A stretch of 64,000 nucleotides of DNA, from positions 1 to 64,000 of the forward strand of contig JAHLLS010000003.1 of NCBI GenBank assembly GCA_020444045.1. The letters run 5' to 3'. The stretch comes from Deltaproteobacteria bacterium (GTDB taxonomy: Bacteria; Desulfobacterota; Desulfobacteria; Desulfobacterales; UBA5852). A model generated the notes under the pieces. The model had not been told where the DNA came from and did no database searches. It saw nothing but the letters and a program-made list of their open reading frames with translations. This document shows, piece by piece, positions 44,943 through 54,437 of this stretch (the stretch's first letter is position 1; every line of letters begins with the position of its first letter). The position numbers were made by a program, and so were the translations under genes.

Positions 44943-45953
44943 CTATCCCAGTGGCGCAATACCGATTATCTGGCGGATTTGGCTCAGAAACGGTTGGCTG
45001 TAGTCACGAGCCTTGCGTGCCCCTTCCCGGAGAATTTTTTCAATATGGTCCGGGTGCTCGAGAAGTTCGGAATAACGCTCACGCGGTTTCCTTAGATGAT
45101 CATTGAGGTATTCAAACAAATATTGCTTCATTTCACCCCATGCAATTCCGTTGCGGTATCGCTGCCGGAGGGCATCTGTTTCCTCGGGATCGGCAAACGC
45201 CTGGAAAATTTGGAAAAGGGTGCAAGTCTCAGGGTCCTTGGGCTCCTCAGGGGGCTGTGAATTGGTTTTGATTTTCATGATCAGTTTTCGCAGCTTTTTT
45301 TCCGGCGTGAAGAGCGGTATCGTATTGTTATAGCTCTTGCTCATCTTGCGTCCGTCCAGACCCTGGAGAATGGCTGTTTTGTCATCCGTCACTGCTTCCG
45401 GTAAAACAAACGTCGGACCATAATGATGATTGAAACGTGCCGCGATGTCACGGGCCATTTCAAGATGTTGAATCTGGTCTTTACCGACAGGAACCTGGGA
45501 GGCCTTGAACATCAAGATGTCGGCTGCCATAAGGATCGGATAGCAGAAAAGCCCCATATTGATCCCCTTGTCGGGATCCTTGGCTTTGATGGCTTCGTTT
45601 TCCTGAACAGCGGCTTTATACGCATGGGCGCGATTCAGCAAGCCTTTGGCAGATAGGCAGGTTAAAATCCAGGTGAGCTCTGGAATTTCAGGGATATCCG
45701 TCTGCCGATAGAAAACACATGTGTCGGTATCCAGTCCCAACGCCAGCCAGGTGGCAGCGACTTCCAGAGTCGACTGCCGCAGCAGGCCAGGATCATGACA
45801 TTTTACGAGAGCATGATAATCGGCCAGGAAATAAAAAGACAATGCCTCCGGGTTGCCGCTGGCGTCGATTGCGGGCCGAATGGCACCGACATAGTTGCCG
45901 ATATGGGGTGTGCCGGTTGTGGTGATACCGGTCAATATAATCTTTTGGCTCAT
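44943..45953 (-). CDS. trpS: Tryptophanyl-tRNA synthetase
   Basis: The 336-residue class I synthetase has the HIGN motif (TPHIGNY, residues 16-21) and KMSKS (GRKMSKSYNN). VPVGKDQIQHLEMARDIAARFN is the ATP/tryptophan site neighbourhood typical of bacterial TrpS. The length is normal. It charges tRNA-Trp in the cytoplasm. The start codon overlaps the end of a small upstream frame by ATGA. Confidence 0.96.
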   Translation of the reverse strand: MSQKIILTGITTTGTPHIGNYVGAIRPAIDASGNPEALSFYFLADYHALVKCHDPGLLRQSTLEVAATWLALGLDTDTCVFYRQTDIPEIPELTWILTCLSAKGLLNRAHAYKAAVQENEAIKAKDPDKGINMGLFCYPILMAADILMFKASQVPVGKDQIQHLEMARDIAARFNHHYGPTFVLPEAVTDDKTAILQGLDGRKMSKSYNNTIPLFTPEKKLRKLIMKIKTNSQPPEEPKDPETCTLFQIFQAFADPEETDALRQRYRNGIAWGEMKQYLFEYLNDHLRKPRERYSELLEHPDHIEKILREGARKARDYSQPFLSQIRQIIGIAPLG

Positions 45954-46174
45954 AAACGCCTTTCACTTTCTTCAGCTGTATGCAGGATCAGGATACAGGT
46001 CTCGGGTTTCATGTTCACTTCGCTGTGACGATTGGGCGCGGCAAGCCGTCCATTAATGGATATCTTTGAGTGTTTTGAAATTGACAATAGTAGCCTGAGG
46101 TCTTCGGTGGACACCACCCCGAATGTCTCTCGGCATGGCTTACGTTGATCAGTCGTCACCTTTGTACTGATCAT
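45950..46174 (-). CDS. Small hypothetical ORF overlapping trpS start
   Basis: The 74-residue frame ends in an ATGA overlap with the trpS start, which would suit translational coupling, and fills the gap after the tRNA nucleotidyltransferase gene. There is no ribosome site before its ATG and no family resemblance; composition is mixed. It may be only a chance frame in the intergenic region. Confidence 0.25.
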   Translation of the reverse strand: MISTKVTTDQRKPCRETFGVVSTEDLRLLLSISKHSKISINGRLAAPNRHSEVNMKPETCILILHTAEESERRL

Positions 46175-46195
46175 GCGTGAAACCCGAACGTCGCG

Positions 46196-48877
46196 TTAAG
46201 GCTTCCGCGGATTTGCCAGGCGCCGAGCAAAGACCAGTTCATCTTCGCGGGTTTCCAGATGCCCGTTCAATTTTTGATCTTGGATGGCGTCCAGAATTTT
46301 ACGGTAACTCGGGCCTGGCGGCAGTCCCAATGCGCGCAGGTCCTTGCCTTTTAATAAGGGCTGTACAAACCGCAGATGGACACAAAAATGCGAAATAGCT
46401 TTGCGCACACTTTCTGTTCGCGCGGCGGCCATCATATACAGAACGATCTCGATACGAAAGGCGGCCAGTTCACGGTAAATGGCGCTATTGTCAATCCCTG
46501 TAATGCGCTCTAATGCAAGCAGACTTTTTTTTGCGGCAAATCGTTCCTTACCAAAAATTGTTTTTAACCGGGGCGTCAGCTCGAACTGCCGACATATATC
46601 CATGGTGGTTGCCATGTCGCAAGAATGGACCAACCCCATAAAATAAACGGCCCACTTCATATAAGATTCTTCCATAAAAAGCAAATCATACCATGCGATG
46701 ACTTTTTTGGTTGACGTGAATAAATTGACCAAGGAATCCGTCAGTTCGATTGATGGATGAATAACCTTCAACATTTTGAAATCATTGAGCCTTACAATGG
46801 CCGGAGTGGGGTTTTCCTCTTTCAGGATTTGCCGTAATTCTGAAAACACGCGTTTGCCGCTCAACCGTTTAAAAAAATCCATCCGCACGGCATTGTGAAT
46901 CAGGTTGACGGTCAGCTTCCCGATGGTAAAACCGAAACGCTGCTCAAACCGAATAGCGCGAAAAGCGCGCGTTGGGTCTTCAACAAAGCTCAAGTTGTGG
47001 AGAACACGGACTGTTTTTTCCTTCAGGTCTTTCTGAGCAGTGAAAAAATCGATCAAGGTCCCAAATTTGTTGGGATTTAATTGGATGCATAGCGTGTTGA
47101 TGGTGAAATCCCGGCGAAACAGGTCCAGTTTCAGAGAACTCATTTCCACTGTGGGCAGAGCGGCAGGGAATTCATAATATTCCATGCGGGCGGAAGCGAT
47201 ATCGATTTTGAAACCATCCGGAAAAATGATGACGGCTGTGCCAAATTTTTCGTGGGTATGGATCCGCGTTTGTGTTTCCCTGGAGAACTGGCGGGCGAAG
47301 GCAATGCCGTCACCCTCGATGACCACATCGATGTCCTCATTAGGGTGATAGAGGAACAAATCGCGAACAAATCCGCCGATGACATACGCATTGTAGCCCA
47401 GTGCTTCCGCCGATGATCCAATGCTTTGGAGCAGTTCGATCAACCGCGTACTCAATCGCTCGTGCATGAATTTCAAAATGACCCGTGTGCGGGCATGCAC
47501 GGTGTTGGTTCGTTGGCCGTTGAGCCGGTCGTTTTTTGGGGTATCGCTTCGAACGAGCAAATTCAGAAGGTCGGTGCGCGTGATGACGCCCATAATGCCG
47601 GACGGCCCGACAACCGGCAGAATACGCTGCTTGTTCTCGATTATTTTTTCCTGAATTTCGTCGAGCTCGGCATCCGGAGCGACTTGGGCGATATCCGTGG
47701 TCATGTACTCGCTGACACTCACCATGGATAAATGATGATAAAGCGCTTTTTCAATAACCTGTCGTGTAATATAGCCTAAAAGGTTTTTTTGATTTCGGTC
47801 TGTTTGAGTGACCAGCAAGGCATTGACACTATAGCGGTTTACCAATTCAGCGGCTTGGCCACAGGTCAGATGCGCATCAATGCATATAGGCGGTGCCGAC
47901 ATAACGTCGGAAGCCCTGCGGCGGCGTCGAACCGTGGCATAGAGGGCATCAACCAATTCATGTTCGGTCTGCGCCAATGTTTTATTCTTGACCGAGGCGG
48001 CGGCAGCATTGGCATGGCCGCCCCCGCCAAAATCGGTCAATACGAAACCCGCATTCACCTCTGGTACACGACTTCGGGCAACAATGTGGATTTTATTGTC
48101 CATACGCGCAATCGCAAAAATCGCATCAATGTTTTCCATGCGCATCATTTTATGAACAAGAAATGCAAAATCTGGCATATAGTGGCGCGTTGTGACGCTG
48201 GTAACCGCGATCTCAATCCCATGAATATGATGACGGATTGTTCTTTGAATGAGATCATTTAATACCGTAACCTGCTCGGGCGTTATTTCGCGGGTAATCA
48301 AGTCCGTAATAATGTTGAGATTGGCGCCCTTCGACAAAAGCCAGGCGGCTGTTTTCAGATCGCGTTCGGTGGTTGATGGGAATGTGAAGGATCCCGTGTC
48401 TTCATAAACCCCAAGTCCCATGATCGTGGCTTCGTCCGCTGATATGGGGATCCGTTTTTTTCTGATTTTTTCCACAAGCAACGTGACGTTGGCGCCGGTC
48501 AACTCATGGACAACGAAGTGTCCTTCGATATCATTGGGCGCGGGGGGGTGGTGGTCGTAAACGTGGATTTCAATGCCGGGCTGGTTTAAAAGTGCGGCCA
48601 TTTTACCGATTCGTTTGGCTTGTCGTGTATCCACCAAAACGAGTTTTTTGACCTTTGAGAAATCGATATCCTTGATATCGGTCATATTAAAAAGATAAAC
48701 CATTGAATTAATAAAAAAATTGCGCAGATTTTTTTCCTGGGAGCCGGGGAAAACGACCACAGCGCCCGGGTAGAGTTTTTGGGCGGCCAGCAACGAGGCC
48801 ATGGCATCAAAATCAGCGTTGATGTGGGTGGTAATTACGGTTAACTGTTGCTCTAAATGAGTCGTATTGTCAGTCAC
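46196..48877 (-). CDS. DHH/DHHA1-CBS-CBS-poly(A) polymerase-type tRNA nucleotidyltransferase
   Basis: The 893-residue protein has three parts. Residues about 10-320 form a DHH phosphoesterase (THINADFDAMAS, LVDTRQ, DHHPP) with the DHHA1 glycine-rich FGGGGHANAAAAS. Residues about 330-455 are two CBS domains. Residues about 490-885 form a class II nucleotidyltransferase with YVIGGFVRDLFL, EDIDVVIEG and RRDFTINTL, then the EDPTRAFRAIRFEQRFGF RNA-binding region. In Aquifex and deltaproteobacteria such enzymes add the A of CCA, with a separate CC-adding enzyme. The start is GTG with a weak ribosome site. Confidence 0.92.
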   Translation of the reverse strand: MTDNTTHLEQQLTVITTHINADFDAMASLLAAQKLYPGAVVVFPGSQEKNLRNFFINSMVYLFNMTDIKDIDFSKVKKLVLVDTRQAKRIGKMAALLNQPGIEIHVYDHHPPAPNDIEGHFVVHELTGANVTLLVEKIRKKRIPISADEATIMGLGVYEDTGSFTFPSTTERDLKTAAWLLSKGANLNIITDLITREITPEQVTVLNDLIQRTIRHHIHGIEIAVTSVTTRHYMPDFAFLVHKMMRMENIDAIFAIARMDNKIHIVARSRVPEVNAGFVLTDFGGGGHANAAAASVKNKTLAQTEHELVDALYATVRRRRRASDVMSAPPICIDAHLTCGQAAELVNRYSVNALLVTQTDRNQKNLLGYITRQVIEKALYHHLSMVSVSEYMTTDIAQVAPDAELDEIQEKIIENKQRILPVVGPSGIMGVITRTDLLNLLVRSDTPKNDRLNGQRTNTVHARTRVILKFMHERLSTRLIELLQSIGSSAEALGYNAYVIGGFVRDLFLYHPNEDIDVVIEGDGIAFARQFSRETQTRIHTHEKFGTAVIIFPDGFKIDIASARMEYYEFPAALPTVEMSSLKLDLFRRDFTINTLCIQLNPNKFGTLIDFFTAQKDLKEKTVRVLHNLSFVEDPTRAFRAIRFEQRFGFTIGKLTVNLIHNAVRMDFFKRLSGKRVFSELRQILKEENPTPAIVRLNDFKMLKVIHPSIELTDSLVNLFTSTKKVIAWYDLLFMEESYMKWAVYFMGLVHSCDMATTMDICRQFELTPRLKTIFGKERFAAKKSLLALERITGIDNSAIYRELAAFRIEIVLYMMAAARTESVRKAISHFCVHLRFVQPLLKGKDLRALGLPPGPSYRKILDAIQDQKLNGHLETREDELVFARRLANPRKP

Positions 48878-49403
48878 AAAAAATGGCCGATCATTTGGTT
48901 AAGATGATTGGGGTGCTCATGCAATGAGACATTTAAAAATTCACACGCTTGGGATGGAATGTGGCATAGAAACAACTGTGAATCAAGATAATCGCTATGA
49001 ATACGCGGCTTATCACCATTGCTGGCTCAAGAATTCTATTCACAGAAGGTAGGACTTTTAAAAAAAGCAGTCGCCCAATTCAAGCTGACAAAAATGAACC
49101 ATTGGCTGGGTTGCATGTGTCCAAACGGATCGTTGTTTTTACCTTGCAGTGCGCACAAGCCCCACTCGTAATTGTATTTTAAGGGAAGAATTGACAAAAC
49201 CTATAAATTTTTACTATTTTAAGACGTTAGAACGTTATCCGAGACAATGCATGGTCGACAGGGCATGCGCCTTGGGAAAATGATTTCTTTTGTAGTTGTT
49301 CCTGAGGTTATTGCGTCTTTCGAAGAGGGAGAAATACCCATCCTGCTGAAACAGCTATTTTTGTGTGACATCGACTTGTTCCCCAACGTGAGGAGGGTTT
49401 AGT
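48878..49403 (+). other. 526-bp intergenic region with pilC promoter
   Basis: No gene is supported; a 51-residue frame from 49247 to the pilC ribosome site has no protein-like features. A sigma70-like promoter begins with TTGACA at 49191-49196, with TACTAT at 49212 (15 bp) or TATTTT at 49215 (18 bp) as the -10. It is the likely pilC promoter, leaving a leader of about 175 nt. Confidence 0.4.
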
Positions 49404-50612
49404 ATGCCGGTCTATCTTTGGACAGGAAAAAACAGGAAAGGTGAGACCCAGAAAGGGGAGATGGAGGCTGCCAATGAAAACGCTGTCAGAAACCATCTGA
49501 CGCGATTAAAGATTACGCCGGTCCGAATCAAGAAGAAACCAAAAGATTTACTGGAAAATGTTTCTTTTCTGCAGCCCGGCGTTAAACAGAATGATGTTAT
49601 TCTTTTTTGTCGGCAATTTTCGACAATGATTGATGCCGGTCTTCCGATTATCCAATGTCTCGATATTTTGCATAGCCAGCAGGAAAACCCCACATTCAAA
49701 AAAATGCTAAAAAGCATCAAGGAAAATGTGGAAAGCGGCAGTACACTGGCCGAGGCCCTGAAAGCCTATCCCAAACATTTTGATGATCTGTTTGTCAACA
49801 TGGTACATGCCGGAGAAATGGGCGGTATTCTTGATACCATTCTCAGGCGGCTGTCAGCTTATATGGAAAAAGCGGCCAATTTAAAGAGAAAAGTCAAGGG
49901 CGCAATGACATATCCCATCGTGACGCTATTGATAGCCATTGTGGTTTTAGCCGTCATTTTGATTTTCGTTATTCCTGTGTTCCAGGAGATGTTTGCCGAT
50001 TTTGGGTCTGAACTGCCGGTTCCGACGCAAATCGTTGTCGCCATGAGTGAATTTGCCAAAGCCAATGCACTTTATGTGTTTATTGCCTTAATATTATTTG
50101 GGTTTGCTTTTCGTCATTTCTATCGAACGGAAAAAGGGCGAGTTTTTGTTGATCGGACTGTTCTGCGGCTACCGGTTTTTGGTGATTTGTTGCGTAAAGT
50201 GGCTGTGGCAAAATTTACGCGGACCCTTGGTACCATGCTGTCGAGCGGTGTTGCCATATTGGAAGCACTCGATATCGTCGGTAAAACGGCGGGGAATAAA
50301 ACGATTGAAGCGGCTCTCTATAAGACAAGGAGTGGTATATCGGAAGGGCGGACAATGGCGGATCCGCTGGCTGAGAGCGGTGTCTTTCCATCGATGGTTT
50401 GCCAGATGATATCAGTGGGTGAGGCTACCGGGGCACTGGATGCCATGCTGGGGAAAATTGCCGATTTTTATGACGAAGAAGTCGATCAGGCGGTTGAAAA
50501 CCTGACGGCCTTGATCGAGCCGTTCATGCTGGTTTTTCTTGGGGTGACGATCGGGGGCTTGGTCGTGGCAATGTATCTGCCGATATTCAAGATGGCGGGT
50601 GCGATTCAATAG
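49404..50612 (+). CDS. pilC: Type IV pilus/type II secretion inner-membrane platform protein
   Basis: The 402-residue protein has two GspF/PilC domains (residues about 65-190 and 270-395) with the conserved FCRQFSTMIDAGLPIIQCLDIL, MVHAGEMGGILDTIL, FTRTLGTMLSSGVAILEALDI and MISVGEATGALDAML, plus three membrane helices. It anchors the pilus assembly ATPases in the inner membrane. A GAGGAGGG site precedes the ATG. pilB, pilT and pilin genes are not in the window. Confidence 0.95.
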   Translation: MPVYLWTGKNRKGETQKGEMEAANENAVRNHLTRLKITPVRIKKKPKDLLENVSFLQPGVKQNDVILFCRQFSTMIDAGLPIIQCLDILHSQQENPTFKKMLKSIKENVESGSTLAEALKAYPKHFDDLFVNMVHAGEMGGILDTILRRLSAYMEKAANLKRKVKGAMTYPIVTLLIAIVVLAVILIFVIPVFQEMFADFGSELPVPTQIVVAMSEFAKANALYVFIALILFGFAFRHFYRTEKGRVFVDRTVLRLPVFGDLLRKVAVAKFTRTLGTMLSSGVAILEALDIVGKTAGNKTIEAALYKTRSGISEGRTMADPLAESGVFPSMVCQMISVGEATGALDAMLGKIADFYDEEVDQAVENLTALIEPFMLVFLGVTIGGLVVAMYLPIFKMAGAIQ

Positions 50613-50776
50613 GTACTGACCATCACTTAAGGAAAGTCAGATTCTACGGGTGATTATCCCTTTTGTAGCGGCATTCTAGATCTTACTGGCGTTTGTTGCC
50701 TGTTCTCAGACGATGAAATGGTTTGATATTTTCATTCTTGGGGTTAACTAAAAGGCATGTCTCTAAGCAGCTTTAA

Positions 50777-52081
50777 ATGAAATTTTCAAATGTGCCCCAG
50801 AGTGAATTACGGCAAAACCTCAGATGGCTGATTTATTCAAGAGTCATTTTTGCCATACTCTTGTTATGCTCGACGGCCTTTATCCATTTCAATCGTTCCG
50901 ATCCGGTCTTTAAGTCCCCGCTGTTGCTTTTATACGGGATGATCGCCGCTCTGTTTGTCCTATCAGTAGTCTACGCGTCTATCCGGCTTCGCGTTAGGCG
51001 AGAAATCCTGTTTGCCTACATTCAGATCGCTATCGACTGCCTGGCGGTCACGGTTGTCATTTTTGTCACGGGCAGTTTTGACAGCATCTTTTCCTTTCTG
51101 TATCTGGTCGTTATTATTTATACGAGTATGCTGCTTTATCGTCGTGGCAGCATGATCATGGCCGGTGTCTGCAGTTTGTTGTACCTTATGCTGGCCGGGT
51201 TGGAATATTTGGGCTGGATTCATCCACTTGATTTCGGTAGTTCCATGGCGGTATCACATTATGACTGGCAAAACGTTATCTATAAAATTGTCATTACCAG
51301 CATCGCCTGTTTCGCGGTGGCTTTTTTAAGCAGCCTGCTGGCTGAGCAGGCGCGGCGAACCCGCAAAGAACTTCATGCAATGAGTGCCAGAGTGCAGCGG
51401 GTTGAAAAAATGGCAGCTGTTGGTGAGATGGGTGCTGGGCTGGCCCATGAAATAAAAAATCCGCTTGCCTCCATCACCGGTTCCATTCAACTTTTGCTCG
51501 AAGAGATGCCCTATGACGCGGGGCGGGACAAGCTCATGCGGATCATCCTTCGTGAAGCAGATCGATTGAGCGCCCTTGTCGGGAATTTCTTGCTGTTTGC
51601 CCGCCCGCCTTCCGGAAAAAGCAAACCGATTTCGCTCGACCAGGCCATTCCGGAAACCGTTCGTTTAGTCGAGCAGGATAAGCGCTGCCGAGACAGAATC
51701 GAAATCCGTCAAAGTGGGCAAAAAGGATTATGGGTGGCAATGGACCCGGACCACTTCCGGCAGGTCTTATGGAACCTGCTGTTGAATGCGGTCGAATCCA
51801 TTGATGGGGATGGCGTGGTCGATGTACGGGTAGAACCGTGCAAACCCAAATACGTGAGCATTGAGATTGCGGACAATGGTTGTGGTATTACAGAAAAAAA
51901 CCTCAACTATATATTCGATCCTTTTTATACGAGCAAGCCGGATGGTACGGGATTAGGGTTATCCATTGTGCATACGATTCTGGAATCTCATGATGGCTGG
52001 CTGGAGGTTGAGAGCAAGGCCGGACAAGGGACAACCTTTACGATAAAGCTCAATCGCATAGCCTCGCCGCCCATTGCTTGA
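50777..52081 (+). CDS. pilS: Sensor histidine kinase, PilS-like
   Basis: The 434-residue kinase starts with about six membrane helices (residues 15-190). A linker with VQRVEKMAAVGEMGAGLAHEIKNPLASITG follows, the H-box with the phosphorylated histidine. Then come the N-box FRQVLWNLLLNAVESI, the G1 box IADNGCGI and G2 DGTGLGLSIVHTI. The layout matches PilS of the PilSR pair that controls pilin. The partner PilR is not the next gene here. It lies 164 bp after pilC and ends at a strong terminator. Confidence 0.88.
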   Translation: MKFSNVPQSELRQNLRWLIYSRVIFAILLLCSTAFIHFNRSDPVFKSPLLLLYGMIAALFVLSVVYASIRLRVRREILFAYIQIAIDCLAVTVVIFVTGSFDSIFSFLYLVVIIYTSMLLYRRGSMIMAGVCSLLYLMLAGLEYLGWIHPLDFGSSMAVSHYDWQNVIYKIVITSIACFAVAFLSSLLAEQARRTRKELHAMSARVQRVEKMAAVGEMGAGLAHEIKNPLASITGSIQLLLEEMPYDAGRDKLMRIILREADRLSALVGNFLLFARPPSGKSKPISLDQAIPETVRLVEQDKRCRDRIEIRQSGQKGLWVAMDPDHFRQVLWNLLLNAVESIDGDGVVDVRVEPCKPKYVSIEIADNGCGITEKNLNYIFDPFYTSKPDGTGLGLSIVHTILESHDGWLEVESKAGQGTTFTIKLNRIASPPIA

Positions 52082-52116
52082 CTCTTTTTACAAGATAGAT
52101 TAATTTGCCAGATCAC

Positions 52117-52163
52117 CCCATTCTTATAATGAGGTCTAACTCGCTGTAAGAATGGGATTTTTT
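52117..52163 (+). terminator. Intrinsic terminator after pilS
   Basis: CCCATTCTTA pairs with TAAGAATGGG (10 bp, perfect) across a 20-nt loop, followed by ATTTTTTT. The following stretch to 52488 holds no supported gene. Confidence 0.9.
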
Positions 52164-52488
52164 TATTTAAGCGGTGTTTTATTTGTCAACATTTCGTTAT
52201 TGGGATAGGGGGCTTCGACGCATGACGGCTGGGGTGGATGCGCCCGCCATATGATGGCCATTGCATTAAAGGCGTTCTGATTGACCTCAAAGCCTGAATC
52301 TCATATAAACACCCTTTAAATATCAGTATGGTATTGTTTTTAACATTGGACGGCATGGCAGATACGGAATCAACTTCCAATTGGCTGGCCACGAATGGTG
52401 ACAGGGTTTAGGATGTATCGGCACCCCCTGCAATGCTAATGCGAGCGGGGGCCATACGATTTGTGGCGGCACAGGTAATTATAATTGA

Positions 52489-53724
52489 ATGCACTTTGAG
52501 TTTTTTATAGGACGTCGTTATCTTCGGGCTCGGCAAAAGCAGGGGTTTATCTCGCTGATCAGCGTTCTTTCCACGGCCGGGGTAACAGTTGGTGTAATGG
52601 CGCTCATTGTTGTCATTGCGGTAATGGCGGGCGCCCAGTCTGAATTCAGATCGCGTATACTTGGCGTTGATTCTCACGCGATTCTCATGCGGTACGGCGG
52701 AGATATCGAAGATTATCGCGATCTCATTGCTCAGGTCCAACGAGAGGATGGTGTCCTGTCGGCCCGCCCCTTTATCTACACCCAATCCATGTTGCGTTCG
52801 TCGTCAGGAGCTTCAGGAGCCGTCCTGAAGGGCATTGATCCACCTTCGGAAACAGAGATCGCGATTGATGGCATGGGAGAGGCCTTCCAGAAGCTTTACC
52901 CTTTAGGGAAGGGCAAGGATCACCCGGGTGATGGTCTGCCAATCGTAATCGGTAAGGAACTCGGACGAAAGCTTGGCGTGGTGGAAGGAGATACCGTCTA
53001 TCTCATATCTTTCCGGGGGATGGTCTCCCCGATTGGCCACGTGCCGGCGATGAAGCGGTTTCGCGTCGCCGGCTTTTTTGCTTCCGGCATGTACCAGTTT
53101 GATGAGGCCTATGCGTTTGTGCGGTTGGCGGATGCCCAACGAATATTAAAAATGGGGGATACCGTCAGCGGTATTGAAATCAGGGTCAAGGATATCTATC
53201 AGGCCGATAAAATCGCTGAGCAGATAAAAAAAAATCTGGGTTTTCCTTATTGGACCAAAGACTGGATGCAGATGAACGCCAATCTTTTCTTTGCGCTCAA
53301 GCTTGAAAAAACGGCTATGTTTGTCATCCTGACCCTGATCGTACTTGTAGCGGCTTTCAATATAGCGAGTACCCTTATCATGATGGTCATGAAAAAAACC
53401 AAAGATATCGCTATATTGAAGGCTATGGGGGCTTCAGATGGCATCATCATGCGCATTTTTGTCATCAAAGGCATGGTCATCGGCGGATTCGGTACAGGCT
53501 TAGGCGTTATTCTCGGAATCATTGTCTGCATGATTTTGAAACATTATCCCTTCATCAAGTTACCGGGGAATATTTATTATTTTACGACATTGCCCGTCCA
53601 GCTTCAGTTTGCCGATGTTATGACCATTGCGCTGGCAGCCATAGGGATTTGTTTTCTGGCAACACTTTACCCGGCCAGACAGGCGGCACAACTCAATCCT
53701 GTCGATGCCATTCGATACGGTTAG
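52489..53724 (+). CDS. lolC: Lipoprotein-releasing ABC permease (LolC/LolE family)
   Basis: The 411-residue protein has the LolC/E layout: HFEFFIGRRYLRARQKQGFISLISVLSTAGVTVGVMALIVVIAVMAG, a periplasmic domain of about 220 residues, then three helices with TKDIAILKAMGASDGIIMRIFVIKGMVIG and the terminal ATLYPARQAAQLNPVDAIRYG. A single LolC/E protein is encoded here, suggesting it works as a homodimer (LolF-like). It extracts lipoproteins from the inner membrane for the Lol pathway. The ribosome site is weak. Confidence 0.93.
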   Translation: MHFEFFIGRRYLRARQKQGFISLISVLSTAGVTVGVMALIVVIAVMAGAQSEFRSRILGVDSHAILMRYGGDIEDYRDLIAQVQREDGVLSARPFIYTQSMLRSSSGASGAVLKGIDPPSETEIAIDGMGEAFQKLYPLGKGKDHPGDGLPIVIGKELGRKLGVVEGDTVYLISFRGMVSPIGHVPAMKRFRVAGFFASGMYQFDEAYAFVRLADAQRILKMGDTVSGIEIRVKDIYQADKIAEQIKKNLGFPYWTKDWMQMNANLFFALKLEKTAMFVILTLIVLVAAFNIASTLIMMVMKKTKDIAILKAMGASDGIIMRIFVIKGMVIGGFGTGLGVILGIIVCMILKHYPFIKLPGNIYYFTTLPVQLQFADVMTIALAAIGICFLATLYPARQAAQLNPVDAIRYG

Positions 53725-53738
53725 GAGACGGCAAGCAC

Positions 53739-54428
53739 TTGTCAGATCAACCCATTGTTCAAATTGATACCCTTTCAAAAAGCTATCCGGCCACGACCGG
53801 GAGCCGGATCGAGATTCTTAAAGGGATTGAGCTGACGTTGGCGGATGGTGATTCGCTGGCCGTCGTCGGGGCTTCGGGTATCGGAAAGTCGACCCTGCTG
53901 CAAATACTGGGTACGCTTGATCGCCCGGACAGCGGGCGGATGTTTTTCCGAGGGATCGACGTCTTTAAATTGAGCCACGACCGCCTGGCGAAATTTCGGA
54001 ATCAGTCGGTGGGGTTTGTTTTTCAGTTTCATCACTTATTGGCGGAGTTCACCGCAATCGAAAATGTGATGATGCCGGTCCTAATTAGCGGTGAGCATCG
54101 AGATCAAGCGTATGTGAAAGCTGAGCAGATATTGGAGCGGGTGGGCCTTGGTCACCGGCTTGAACATCGTGTCACGGACTTATCTGGTGGTGAGCAGCAG
54201 CGTGTTGCGTTAGCCCGTGCATTGATATTGCGACCAGCTCTGTTATTGGCGGATGAGCCGACCGGCAATTTAGACAAATCCACTGGGCGACAAATCCACA
54301 AACTACTCTTGGAATTGAATCAAGAGATGCAGATGACGTTGGTCATCGTGACCCATAATCCTGATTTGGCGGCCCTTATGGCGAGACGGATTACAATCGT
54401 GGATGGCGCACTGGTTGAATTGAATTAA
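53739..54428 (+). CDS. lolD: Lipoprotein-releasing ABC transporter ATP-binding protein
   Basis: The frame opens at 53649 inside lolC. The best start is the TTG at 53739 ([16 protein letters not shown]), with AGGAG eleven bases upstream, giving 229 residues. Walker A is GASGIGKST, the signature [15 protein letters not shown] and Walker [14 protein letters not shown]. The signature and [24 protein letters not shown] are typical of LolD. It powers release of lipoproteins with the LolC/E permease 15 bp upstream and is followed by bamA 10 bp downstream. Confidence 0.94.
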   Translation: MSDQPIVQIDTLSKSYPATTGSRIEILKGIELTLADGDSLAVVGASGIGKSTLLQILGTLDRPDSGRMFFRGIDVFKLSHDRLAKFRNQSVGFVFQFHHLLAEFTAIENVMMPVLISGEHRDQAYVKAEQILERVGLGHRLEHRVTDLSGGEQQRVALARALILRPALLLADEPTGNLDKSTGRQIHKLLLELNQEMQMTLVIVTHNPDLAALMARRITIVDGALVELN

Positions 54429-54437
54429 GGAGTAGGG

